Shown here: positions 10,401 to 17,701 of the stretch, piece by piece
Numbering within the stretch: position 1 is the stretch's first letter
How the letters are laid out: each line of letters opens with the position of its first letter
DNA from: Saprospiraceae bacterium
Lineage (GTDB): Bacteria; Bacteroidota; Bacteroidia; Chitinophagales; Saprospiraceae
Assembly: GCA_016787415.1 (NCBI GenBank)
Contig: JAEUUT010000198.1
Location: 1-51,161 of the forward strand
DNA: 51,161 nucleotides
Reading direction: 5' to 3'
Position numbers and translations under genes: made by a program
Notes under the pieces: generated by a model
Databases searched by the model: none
What the model saw: the letters and a program-made list of their open reading frames with translations, nothing else
Told to the model about the DNA's origin: nothing

Positions 10401-13400
10401 CATTTACCGGTGAAGCATCCAGCCAGGGCACTACCTATTTTACTATTCCATTCAGTCAGGGAGAAACGCCGGGCAACAATTATTCGATTTCTTTTCAGTA
10501 CCTGGCCATAAGCGGCTCCGTCAAACTGACGGTTACCGCCGGTTCTACTACCGTTGTAAGCCAGACCATGACCCCGCCAACCGGCTACAACAACTACTGG
10601 CAATCGATACAGCGCATATTTACCATGCCTTCAGGTGTCACACAAATCAAGATTCAACTGGAAGGCGTCAATACCAGCAGTGTTTACTTCGACGACATTC
10701 GTTTGCTGCCGGCTGCTTCGGGTGTTTCTGCTTCTGTTTATTCCATAGAGGATTATCAATTGAAGAGCGTGCTGGATGATAATGGCGCTGATATGCGATT
10801 CCTTTACAATTGGCAAGGAGAGCAATACGCCATCATTGGCCCGAATAAAGTGCCACAATCGGTGCAGACCAACTTTTTTTCAGAGTTGAATCCAGATGCG
10901 CCCGGGCAGTACAACCCCTTGGTTCCGAACAGTTCATTTACGATTGAGCCCAGAGATGGCGGTCATTATTTTGCATTCAATGATCAGGCAGATCGAAGTG
11001 CCTGGAGTATGACGAGTCTGTCATATGCTCAATTTGATTTGAACGCATTGTATATGACCAATACAAATACCGCCAGAATGTCGGGTGTGTGGAATCCGGT
11101 GGATTGGAGCAATTTCGGCGTTTCTTATCAGATACTACCGGTATTTAGTGGCAATTCCACGATGGAAAACGGATTTATGGTAGGTTCCTACAAATTTACT
11201 ACCCGTATCGTGCGGAATAACGGACAGGATCAAGTGATACTTTCACTTTACTCAGGCGGTACCCAGACAATTTTAGATACCATTACCTACACCACACAAT
11301 TATCCAACCCGGCTTATCAGTTTTTGGTGTTGTTTCAGCAAAACCATGTCCATATCTGGTTCAATGGGCAGTATATTCCAAATCCCTTCAACTATACCGG
11401 CTCTACCAGTTCTTCCTTTAGCCTGTTCTACACGAAAGTAAGTGGAAGCACCAGCATTTCCTTTACCGATTTGTGCCTCTTGAATGCGCCGGAAATCAGC
11501 GGCAGATTTATGGATGGCCTCGACAATGTGCTTCAAATAGTACAGGTCGATGGCAACAACCTGATTGTGCAGGAAACGCAGTACGACCTCATGTACAGGC
11601 CGGTATTGCAGACAAAAAAAGTGCTTCTGACAAACCAATGGCCTGTATTTCAGGCCGGTTTTATCACGAGTTTCGACTGGAGTACCGGCAAAATGCTGGG
11701 TACGGTTCAACAGGCAAAAAACTATGTTTCCAATGGCGACGACGACCAGAAATACATGTATTGGCGCAGTGTATGGAATGAATCGCCGAAAACGCAGATA
11801 AAAATGCTGTTCAAGCCAGGCGCTGATTTCGCCCTGCGCAAACAATCGGACATCGAAAAAGCCGAACGCTGGGCCTATACCCATGAGGAACAGATTTTCT
11901 CTGCTATCAAGTACTCTCTCGACCTGGCCCAAATCATAGTCGATCCGGAAGCAGCGCCCTTTATTATCGGTATGGATGTGCTGGGCCTCGTGCGCAAGCA
12001 CTTCCGAAAAAGTACGGATAATGTGCAGAAGGAACAGGCCATCACCAGCAAATTTTACAATCCACTGCAACAGCAGATTCAGATAAATCTTCCGCTGGCC
12101 AATACACCCAAACACACTAAGCCCGAACATATTCTAACCTACGGTTACGATTTCGATGGCAACACAACGGTCCGAACCACCCCAGAGTCGGACACAACCA
12201 AAATGGTGTATGATATTTTGGGACGCCTGCGCTTTTCCCGGACGGCGGAAATGGGTAATTCGATTACTTATTACAAATACGACCGTTGGGGGCGTGGTAT
12301 AGAAAAAGGCATTTTTTCCGGTACCTGGAACCAAACGACACTACAACAGCATGCCGCCGATCCTTCTTACCCCAATTCGGGCACTACGGTGCAGACCAAA
12401 TATTACTATGACGGGAGTGAAGGAACACATGTCTACCTGGCGCCATATCGCGGACAACTGACCCGTACAGAGACCTATGAGAGCAATGCAGTAGCGAATT
12501 CCCTGACATTCACTTACGATCTGAACGGCAACCTGACACAAACTGCCCAACTCATTTCAGGGACTGTTAGCCCGGGTACCTATATTACTCAGTATCAATA
12601 TGATGCATCGGGAAATGTCAAACTGATTCAGTACCCAGCATGGAACAATAGCCAGTTCAAGGTTTCATATACGTATGACTATGTCGGGAATATGTCGAAT
12701 ATCGGCGACCAAACCACGGCCAATGCCTATGCTTCCTACGAATGGAATCCGGACGGCAACCTCTACCATGAAAAACTAATGCAGAGCAACCATGTGATAC
12801 TGCCTGTTTGGCACTGGTATAACGCACCAGGCTGGAAAAACTATTCTGGTTATGGCGACACGCTGCGTTTACCCGGATTGCATTGGACGTGGTGGGGTGG
12901 CTTATGGCCCAAAGTCAATTATTCCTTTTCTATGTTTTCAGAGCAGCAGGATTATAACTTCCTGACAGACTGGTGGTCCAACTTGTGGGGGCAAACCTAT
13001 TATAATGGCAATGTAGCTAGTTCTACCTACGTGCCTGCCACGGGTAACCCTGCCAGTTCATTGGAACAAGGGTATTTATACAACGACTATGGCAACCTGG
13101 AAAGTTATTACAGTAGTTATGCCAATGAGTCATTTCTCTCTAGCGTGGTGGGCGATCTGGTAGATGCCCAACTGCGCGATACCCTCATTTACGACCTGAA
13201 CGGTAACCTTGCGTTGCGCAATTTTGGCAAACAACTGGAATTTTTATCTTTCAAGGACGAACAGTATGCTGGCGCCAGTTATCAATACAAAATTTCTGAC
13301 AGCCACAACAGGCCTAACTACATGGCCTACTCGGAATATTCAACTTATTCGCATTTAAACTACTTTGTGTACGACACCCTGTTTGTCCAATACAACAAAA

Positions 13401-14824
13401 ACGGAAATGTGAATCTCCAACACTGGAAACACCGCAATTTCTCTGTGTTGAAAGGCTATCCTGGTTCTGTAGCATATCAGTACTGGAAGCGGTACAACTG
13501 GAATTTATTCGGTCAACTGAGCAGTCTGTCCAATCGCGATACTGAAAACGACAGCATTTATGTCTCCTTCCATTACGACAGCCAGGGCATGCGCCTGCAA
13601 AAACAGGTAAAATGGTTTTATGGCAATGTGCTGCAAAAAAGCCGAAATACGACCTATCTGCGCAATTCCAACGGCGACCCAATGATGGAAATTATTACGG
13701 GCGGCGCGCGCGACACCGTAAAATACTACATCTGGGGCCCGAATGGAATAGAAGTAATGACCCTGAACGATCGGTATGCTACCAACTCCTGGTTTGTATT
13801 GAAAGACCGGCTGGGCTCTGCCAAACAACTCGTCAACCGAGCCACCCGTTCCGTAGATGAGTACTACGCTACGGATGAGTATGGTCTGCTGAATCTGGAC
13901 GATTCCAAGTACAACGGACTGTTTAACTATATCTATACCGGACAGGAATACGACCGCGAAAGCCGACTGCATTACTTCCGCGCAAGGATATACGATCCGT
14001 TCAGTAAAATGTTCCTCTCGCCCGACCCGGCCGGGTCAAATCCGGCAACGCCGTATGCGTATGTAGGGAATGATCCAGTGAATAAAACAGACCCAACAGG
14101 TGAGATTGATTTTGATCTTATTTTAGATGCTGACGGACCAGAAGCTGCAGCTGCCAAAAAGGAGTTTGGGGAGTCTTCAATAATGAGGTTGGTAAACAAT
14201 ATACCAATCAGCAACAGAGAACTTACAGAAAAAGAGAGATGGGCTATGATAGAATTCAAAGAACGTTTTAACAACCCGAAAGCATACGAGGAAGAGTTTG
14301 ATAAAATCGATCGTTCAAAAAAAAATCGGGAGGCGCTCTCGAAAATTCTAAGGCCGAATGGGAAGCATGAAATGCTGCCAGTGTCAACCTGGCGAAACTT
14401 GCAAAAAGCCGGAGTTAAAATTGAAGATATTCAAAAATTTGCTTATAAAACAGACGATACCTGGTTTCAGATTGTTGATCCGGAGACAATTGATGCAGCC
14501 ACAGGCGACAGGTCAAATATAGGTTGGTTTGATAGAAAGATTCCGCATGAAAAAGGTTCACTGTCTATTAAGAAAACCATCCAGAAAAAGAAGAGGGAGG
14601 CATTCGTTAAGTTGGGCTATAAAAGAACAACAATTGGCGCCAAGCGAGCGCACAATGAAATTATTGGTTTAATTTCAGAAGTAGTTGGTAAGGGGAGTGT
14701 TACAAAAAGCACCTTGCTGGATGCCATTGAAAGTTGGATGAAAGGTTCATGGGGCACACAACTTACACGAGTACATGCTGATAACCTGGGTATTTGGAGC
14801 CAAAAACTTAAGTTGATTAGATAG
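4499..14824 (+). CDS. Giant secreted RHS-repeat protein with FG-GAP/Ig N-terminus and variable C-terminal toxin-like domain
   Basis: The 3441-residue protein starts at ATG 4499, where a Sec signal peptide begins (ending near AFGQ). Order of parts: seven FG-GAP/VCBS repeats with calcium-type DYDNDGDLD loops (about 43-398); an FN3-like domain (about 400-510); a stack of Ig-like domains of about 80 residues with paired Cys and a conserved C-x-W-Y (518-930); an RHS/SpvB-like start (NVNLFTGDVNL, about 953); jelly-roll modules ending in YMDDL, FIDDL and YFDDIR (about 1308-1478, 1523-1676, 1945-2073); a LamG-like part (2151-2328); YD/RHS repeats from about 2547; the RHS core (YTGQEYDRESRLHYFRAR near 3144, closing at DPTGE near 3200); and a 240-residue C-terminal domain. 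RHS proteins form a shell enclosing a toxic tip. The tip has HE (3290-3291) and AHNE (His 3385), suggesting a nuclease (inference). DNA coding the tip is visibly A+T richer. No immunity gene follows on the same strand. Confidence 0.85.
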   Translation: MKLLHAIFFCCATIGLTFPAFGQNVFSSCNNCLSGLPGPVSQSAFGDYDNDGDLDLLVGGLGNYTGGSSTGSQTSFTLLYNNDGTGKYTLNNTNTFTGLTSGEIAWVDYNRDGHLDVSIMGVYVYFTSMTNQKVVHLQVYRNLGNGTFATPIELSGLEYGGLDWADYDNDGDPDLVVTGVNGNQSSSNAATRIHRNDGNDGFTYVSSSLPALNWGNVKWGDYDNDGDQDILISGQTALAAYGISGSTSVCKIFKNNGNATFTDIQAGLTGVTAGYAAWKDYDNDGYLDIALQGQSSAGVILKIYRNQQDGTFADMNMGLTGNYQGNLSWCDLNGDGLADLASGGLSGVNIYLQSSSGSFSRNQSLSGSFAAFGDCNGDHKPDLVGTSSSYAVYLNQTTAAPLPAVPSGAIAHRFGNDVLFTWDRPTHAGGTLNGNTYNVRTGTSANGVNTVSPMSVVSSGFRQISNDGNAGHNHKMYLKNLPAGAYFWAVQAENSANQGGSFTSEQTFTLPASDVTAYLDIEGNDTICSGSSTKLKVYAYPQPLIYQWYRNNSSISNTNVQEYNATQSGQYKVVVTTASGTITSNIVEIFTYPAIGAPQVNSVSSCLGQSVTLNATPAAGANTCKWYDYNGNYLATGTSYTPTPPPTATTVYRIYSYADSDGCKSASYNSAYATIDPVPTAPVAQGQSACEPQAFVLTATPGANGNICRWYDHSSSSTPLAESNSYNTGVIQQTKTWHVSTYNTTSMCESATRTGVTASVNPVTAAPITTDAVICSPGRATLMARPGANATTCYWYNDMTGGTPVYTDTIVTLQIASATQTFFVSSANPAGHCESTVRSPVTVTVSPNIGAPSTWDQQRYGATTVTLEAWPGSGATTCRWYSSANKTTLLATGRTYTTPVLRSTTTYYVSSYDEAHGCEGPNAVPVQAQILTPPSVPVLPDQTYPIPNLYSGDNYKNVNLFTGDVNLNFDLFEVNGPMLSYTLNAFYNSRGAGITPLFTQNALGGLGWKLMDYPKIAYDAVDTTYYLLDGYQAHPLKRLSQTGTTAQYAAPGSFHLWSITMGNLQPQTGNQTWQLVSDDGTQYRFSAPAVNHFDSNQPGYLWNLSMIRETQGRDSILFNYQNGSLQQIQTTDLDTWNISYDGNGRISAIENVIASTSAGTQYPQTQMQLTYGSTFPGTSYTQLSSVSYQQNVAPPPYTQAQYQTAAPPVFFRYNTTNYPGALESMQAPQGGAVEYRYTLLPVQFRQYQIVTGVNTFSGTTFTLNAQTQQQYSPVSLKYAGARASADHKYLYFNECEVVPGGNQMYESIGDQSTSFENPVSDGVFRDLDPDYVSSDYALSGYKSYFFNGLVEDNTIHSRVFTLNKKTFHTYENSSAGTPVVMTGSEDSVRVAFYLFATHEHLDVEFLWTITFYDSRGKSINNGSAGGSREIDSDNYGNWVPVEIVQAVPSNAVTFDFKIVGGRSLNHYDFYMDDLSVSGSHKTLNGKVIYHYFNGGNLSSLVHVPDDYYTLYPDEQVRGVYKTGFEPGENYADWLNLDHSSSCKPAATVSDETRKIAYNGSGALGLSACDDHYSRISPTSDLNIPSSTNRVLLSFEYSSAQFSGLQFSVSTHVGSTTLDTTITVNGSYFTDQRYIRFNKWMDVASTHDDFGFTIQVLNAGGGKNINEFFIDDLKVVFLNKNTGASLPATQVTNAMYLGLLYHGASFTLDNQELESIESFWIAGADAQAGNTPLPFLYRSYSIQQGVAREFKTYNRKSDGRVISEHTTRDLEHTDGTYQEVFYLDTYIYADSIYPALGRGGLHMLDEVTATVSSYSTGTNDDWVTYTANLNVWASMTPPATTGSNSLGALWVNTASYVPKVQLSTSTIYSAVRHLNRQAPDAASWLCTNALMNITADGRPYQMRSADSLITWQLYSKRQVEDKWHKNWNRAPVVTASFSDATPQNSIYYGFESYETPPPSLHATPSTTYAFTGEASSQGTTYFTIPFSQGETPGNNYSISFQYLAISGSVKLTVTAGSTTVVSQTMTPPTGYNNYWQSIQRIFTMPSGVTQIKIQLEGVNTSSVYFDDIRLLPAASGVSASVYSIEDYQLKSVLDDNGADMRFLYNWQGEQYAIIGPNKVPQSVQTNFFSELNPDAPGQYNPLVPNSSFTIEPRDGGHYFAFNDQADRSAWSMTSLSYAQFDLNALYMTNTNTARMSGVWNPVDWSNFGVSYQILPVFSGNSTMENGFMVGSYKFTTRIVRNNGQDQVILSLYSGGTQTILDTITYTTQLSNPAYQFLVLFQQNHVHIWFNGQYIPNPFNYTGSTSSSFSLFYTKVSGSTSISFTDLCLLNAPEISGRFMDGLDNVLQIVQVDGNNLIVQETQYDLMYRPVLQTKKVLLTNQWPVFQAGFITSFDWSTGKMLGTVQQAKNYVSNGDDDQKYMYWRSVWNESPKTQIKMLFKPGADFALRKQSDIEKAERWAYTHEEQIFSAIKYSLDLAQIIVDPEAAPFIIGMDVLGLVRKHFRKSTDNVQKEQAITSKFYNPLQQQIQINLPLANTPKHTKPEHILTYGYDFDGNTTVRTTPESDTTKMVYDILGRLRFSRTAEMGNSITYYKYDRWGRGIEKGIFSGTWNQTTLQQHAADPSYPNSGTTVQTKYYYDGSEGTHVYLAPYRGQLTRTETYESNAVANSLTFTYDLNGNLTQTAQLISGTVSPGTYITQYQYDASGNVKLIQYPAWNNSQFKVSYTYDYVGNMSNIGDQTTANAYASYEWNPDGNLYHEKLMQSNHVILPVWHWYNAPGWKNYSGYGDTLRLPGLHWTWWGGLWPKVNYSFSMFSEQQDYNFLTDWWSNLWGQTYYNGNVASSTYVPATGNPASSLEQGYLYNDYGNLESYYSSYANESFLSSVVGDLVDAQLRDTLIYDLNGNLALRNFGKQLEFLSFKDEQYAGASYQYKISDSHNRPNYMAYSEYSTYSHLNYFVYDTLFVQYNKNGNVNLQHWKHRNFSVLKGYPGSVAYQYWKRYNWNLFGQLSSLSNRDTENDSIYVSFHYDSQGMRLQKQVKWFYGNVLQKSRNTTYLRNSNGDPMMEIITGGARDTVKYYIWGPNGIEVMTLNDRYATNSWFVLKDRLGSAKQLVNRATRSVDEYYATDEYGLLNLDDSKYNGLFNYIYTGQEYDRESRLHYFRARIYDPFSKMFLSPDPAGSNPATPYAYVGNDPVNKTDPTGEIDFDLILDADGPEAAAAKKEFGESSIMRLVNNIPISNRELTEKERWAMIEFKERFNNPKAYEEEFDKIDRSKKNREALSKILRPNGKHEMLPVSTWRNLQKAGVKIEDIQKFAYKTDDTWFQIVDPETIDAATGDRSNIGWFDRKIPHEKGSLSIKKTIQKKKREAFVKLGYKRTTIGAKRAHNEIIGLISEVVGKGSVTKSTLLDAIESWMKGSWGTQLTRVHADNLGIWSQKLKLIR

Positions 14825-14846
14825 ATAAATTTAAAACACGCTCCCT

Positions 14847-16169
14847 TTACTTCTTCTCACCACCCGCCTCCGGCTTTTTCCTCAGCAAAATATACTGAAA
14901 ATTGCCGGGGGCGGTTTCCACCGAATCCAGATAGTAATACTCGTTCAAATACTTCAGACCCACAATCGTATCACGCGCGCCATCTGCCGGTTCCAGCCAG
15001 TGGAAATCGGGCACGGAAGCGCTATCCAGCAAGGCTTCGCGCAGAAAAGAACGACGCAGGTCGGAATCCGTCAGATCGACGCCGCGCAAATCGGTTCCAT
15101 AGAGGGAAGCGCCCCGAAAATCTACATCCGTGATATACGTTTCCCGAAGATCGGTATCGCTCAAATTGGCTTTCCGCAAATCCGCGCCTGCCAGAATGGC
15201 CCCGCTCAGGTCAGCCTTGTCCAGGTCAGCGCCAGCCATCCGCGCGCCGTTGAGGTTGGCTTTGCTCAGGTTGGCTTCCCGCAGGTTGATACCTTCCAGA
15301 AACTCGCCGGCCAGCGAAGCGCCTTCCAGTTCCGAAAAAGAAAAATCAGCCGATTGAAAAATACGCCGAAGCGAACCATTGTCTATTTCACTGCTCAGGA
15401 TAGACAGCAGCAACTGGCCGCGCTCGGGGCTGATTTCTTTAGCAATCAACGAATCATGGTCGAGGTAGCGGTAAGGCTTTAGTCCGCCGCTCAGGGCAAT
15501 GACCCGCCCGATGAGTTGGGGCGACAGGTCGCGTACGCCTGGCTGCCCGATGTCGTCTTTCAGTTCCTTGTCGAGGGCGTCAAGCAGGTTGCCCATCAGC
15601 AGAATAAGCGCACTGCGGCGTTCTGCTTCCTGTAGATAGGTTTGCTGGTCGAGGCGAATATTCTGATTGGTGAGCAGTTCGTTTTGCCGAATCAGCAGTT
15701 TGTTCTGGTTGTACAACAGCAGCGTGCCAAGCAAACCGCCAAAGCCGACAAACAACAACTGAAAAATTGTAAGAATCCAGCGCCGGAAATTCATCCACGA
15801 ATACCAGGCAAACACCTTGGCAAACAGCGCATTAAAAGTTGTTTGCGCCGTTTTAAACTCCTTGTCCCAGATATTCAAAAACAGGGTTTGAGCCAGTCCT
15901 TTTACCTGTTTCAGGTCGGTATTGGAAACGCCGAACAGTTTTTTCAGGACTTTCTCCTTGTTTTGGGCAATATAAAACGCCACGGCTGCGCTGATAAGAA
16001 TCAGGACGACAAAACCCACCAGCAAGTGCGGCAAAAAGCGCTCCAGGGCATCCAGCCCGGTCAGCGCCACAATAGCGCCCACGAGAATACCCAGCGTAAG
16101 CGCTACGATGGTGCGCGACCAGATGTCAATTTGGTTGGAAGGGCTTTGATCGTGGTGCGGTTCTTGCAT
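14847..16169 (-). CDS. Membrane protein with pentapeptide repeats
   Basis: The 440-residue protein has three likely membrane segments (about 20-41, 49-69, 131-153), then a Gln/Asn/Leu-rich coiled-coil stretch (about 154-205). A cytoplasmic pentapeptide-repeat block at about 270-385 contains repeated A(D/N)Lxx units such as REANLSKANLNGA, AGADLDKADLSGA and TDLRGVDLTDSDL. Such repeats fold as a right-handed quadrilateral beta-helix and usually bind proteins; some mimic DNA and shield gyrase (family knowledge). No enzyme motif is seen. It converges on the RHS gene with a 22-nt gap and has no terminator in between. Whether it has anything to do with the RHS toxin is unknown. Confidence 0.8.
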   Translation of the reverse strand: MQEPHHDQSPSNQIDIWSRTIVALTLGILVGAIVALTGLDALERFLPHLLVGFVVLILISAAVAFYIAQNKEKVLKKLFGVSNTDLKQVKGLAQTLFLNIWDKEFKTAQTTFNALFAKVFAWYSWMNFRRWILTIFQLLFVGFGGLLGTLLLYNQNKLLIRQNELLTNQNIRLDQQTYLQEAERRSALILLMGNLLDALDKELKDDIGQPGVRDLSPQLIGRVIALSGGLKPYRYLDHDSLIAKEISPERGQLLLSILSSEIDNGSLRRIFQSADFSFSELEGASLAGEFLEGINLREANLSKANLNGARMAGADLDKADLSGAILAGADLRKANLSDTDLRETYITDVDFRGASLYGTDLRGVDLTDSDLRRSFLREALLDSASVPDFHWLEPADGARDTIVGLKYLNEYYYLDSVETAPGNFQYILLRKKPEAGGEKK

Positions 16170-16212
16170 ACCTTATCAAATGATGAACAAGAGGTGGCAG
16201 ATTACTTTTGGG

Positions 16213-16220
16213 CAAATGTA
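16213..16220 (-). promoter_or_regulatory. -7 element TACATTTG for the pentapeptide-repeat gene
   Basis: On the minus strand 16220-16213 reads TACATTTG, an exact fit to the Bacteroidetes -7 consensus TAnnTTTG. It would start transcription near 16206, about 37 nt before the ATG. No clear -33 TTG was found at the usual distance. Confidence 0.45.
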
Positions 16221-16243
16221 GGTTTATTTCCGTTGTTGCGATA

Positions 16244-16277
16244 TTTGAGTCAAAGCCTCAAAATTGATATAACTTCG
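16244..16277 (+). promoter_or_regulatory. Possible promoter of the phosphoglucomutase gene
   Basis: TTTG at 16244-16247 is followed after 22 nt by TAACTTCG at 16270-16277, one mismatch from TAnnTTTG. It lies 28 nt before the ATG at 16305 in a divergent gap of 135 nt. Confidence 0.4.
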
Positions 16278-16304
16278 CGGCTGAATTGAATTAACACTGT
16301 ATAC

Positions 16305-17000
16305 ATGACGGATTTTTCAGTAAAAATCAAAGGGTTTATCTTCAATCTGGACGGAGTGATCGTAGATACGGCCAAATACCACTACAAAGCGTGGCTTAAA
16401 CTGGCCGATGAAATGGGTGTGGAATTTCCTCCCGAACAACATGAACAGTTGCGCAGCCTCAGCCGGATGGAAAGCCTGGAAAAAATCCTGGAATGGGGCG
16501 GATTGTATATGACCGAGGCTGAAAAACTGCATTGGGCAGATGTCAAAAACAACTGGTATCAAGGGCTGATTGCAAACATGACGCCCGACGAAGTATTTCC
16601 CGGCGTATTGTCATTTCTGGACGAGGTACGCCAATATGGCGGCAAAACTGCGCTTTCGTCCGCCTCTCGCAATGCGCGCACCGTTCTGGAGTCAACTCAA
16701 ATAGATACTTGTTTCGATGTTGTGCTCGATGGCGCTGCCGCTCGCAAGCCCAAGCCCCATCCGGATTGTTTTCTGATGGCGGCCTCGGCATTGGGTCTGG
16801 CTCCTGCGGAATGCATCGTTTTCGACGATGCTGTGCTGGGCGTACAGGCTGCAAGAGACGGCGGTTTTCACATAGTAGGAGTTGGAAAGCCGGATGATTT
16901 GCCCGATGCGGAACTGGTGATACCTGGTTTTGATGGGCTTAGTCTTTCAGAGGTGATGGAAATGATGCGCCTGATTCCTCTAAGTATGGTTGCTTCATAA
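16305..17000 (+). CDS. pgmB: Beta-phosphoglucomutase-like HAD protein with Asn at the nucleophile position
   Basis: The 231-residue protein aligns along its length with beta-phosphoglucomutase, which converts beta-glucose 1-phosphate to glucose 6-phosphate in maltose or trehalose breakdown. Seen motifs: VIVDTAKYHYKAW after motif I, the substrate loop SRMESLEKIL, motif II LSSASRN, the motif III lysine in RKPKPHPDCF, and motif IV VFDDAVLGVQAA. Motif I reads FNLDGV (residues 13-18) where the family has FDLDGV. The first Asp, the nucleophile that forms the phospho-aspartate, is Asn14 (codon AAT); the general acid/base Asp16 is kept. The loop Gly before SR is Ser, and the usual Glu-Asp of motif IV is Asp-Asp. 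The enzyme may be inactive or altered; a single G-to-A change or read error would explain Asn14. A GH13 amylase lies two genes downstream. Confidence 0.85.
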   Translation: MTDFSVKIKGFIFNLDGVIVDTAKYHYKAWLKLADEMGVEFPPEQHEQLRSLSRMESLEKILEWGGLYMTEAEKLHWADVKNNWYQGLIANMTPDEVFPGVLSFLDEVRQYGGKTALSSASRNARTVLESTQIDTCFDVVLDGAAARKPKPHPDCFLMAASALGLAPAECIVFDDAVLGVQAARDGGFHIVGVGKPDDLPDAELVIPGFDGLSLSEVMEMMRLIPLSMVAS

Positions 17001-17057
17001 GGGTGAAGTCACGCTGCTACTTAATCACTTTCACATACATCAAAAACTTCTTTGTTG

Positions 17058-17633
17058 ATGAAAATCAATATTTTGCTTGGTATTGCATTGCTTGCCGCGA
17101 TTTACATGACCTGCAAGAATTTACAAAAAACGCAGCAGGAAGAAGCGGTGGCTGCCGTTCCTGCCCCTGTATCAGCCAATGCCAAAGTGCTCAAAATCAT
17201 GGGAGAAGGCGCCGACTCCACCAATCAATTGCAATTCAGCGAACCACCGCCTGCCGTTGTGGTGCCCTGGGAAAAGCCGGGCCGCCCAAGCACCAGCCGC
17301 CGCGCTTTTATGTCGAGTGGATACTGGAACCCCATTTCGGCTATTTCACCCACAGACACAACCATTTACCGTCAGTTTCGGCCCAAATGGCTTAAATTCA
17401 AGGACGACCAGACGTTTGACATTATCATGCAAAACAAAGTGGTCGAAACTGGACACTGGGCATTTGATGAAGACAAATTCGTGTTATACCTGGCCTGCAA
17501 AGACCCTTATTTCAACAATACCTGGAACATCAAGGAGCGAGGTTTTCGCATGATCCTGATTGGCAACACGGAAATTAATGTGACGGGAATTCAGGTGCGA
17601 CTTGATATGAAAAATGAACTTCCGGCCAATTGA
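17058..17633 (+). CDS. Small lipoprotein-like, lipocalin-like protein
   Basis: From ATG 17058 the protein has 191 residues. The N-terminus MKINILLGIALLAAIYMTC looks like a short signal peptide with Cys near residue 19, possibly a lipidation site, although the box is not canonical. A low-complexity Ala/Pro-rich linker follows. The C-terminal half (RQFRPKWLKFKDDQTFDIIM, then TGHWAFDEDKFVLYL) has the pattern of small lipocalin-like beta-barrel proteins common in Bacteroidota. No function can be assigned. It lies between the phosphoglucomutase gene (57 nt) and the amylase gene (68 nt) in the same direction. Confidence 0.65.
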   Translation: MKINILLGIALLAAIYMTCKNLQKTQQEEAVAAVPAPVSANAKVLKIMGEGADSTNQLQFSEPPPAVVVPWEKPGRPSTSRRAFMSSGYWNPISAISPTDTTIYRQFRPKWLKFKDDQTFDIIMQNKVVETGHWAFDEDKFVLYLACKDPYFNNTWNIKERGFRMILIGNTEINVTGIQVRLDMKNELPAN

Positions 17634-17701
17634 CCAGGTATATTACAAAATAAGCATTTTCAATTCCCGGCAACCACAGCACTTTGTGCAATTCCTGATT
17701 T

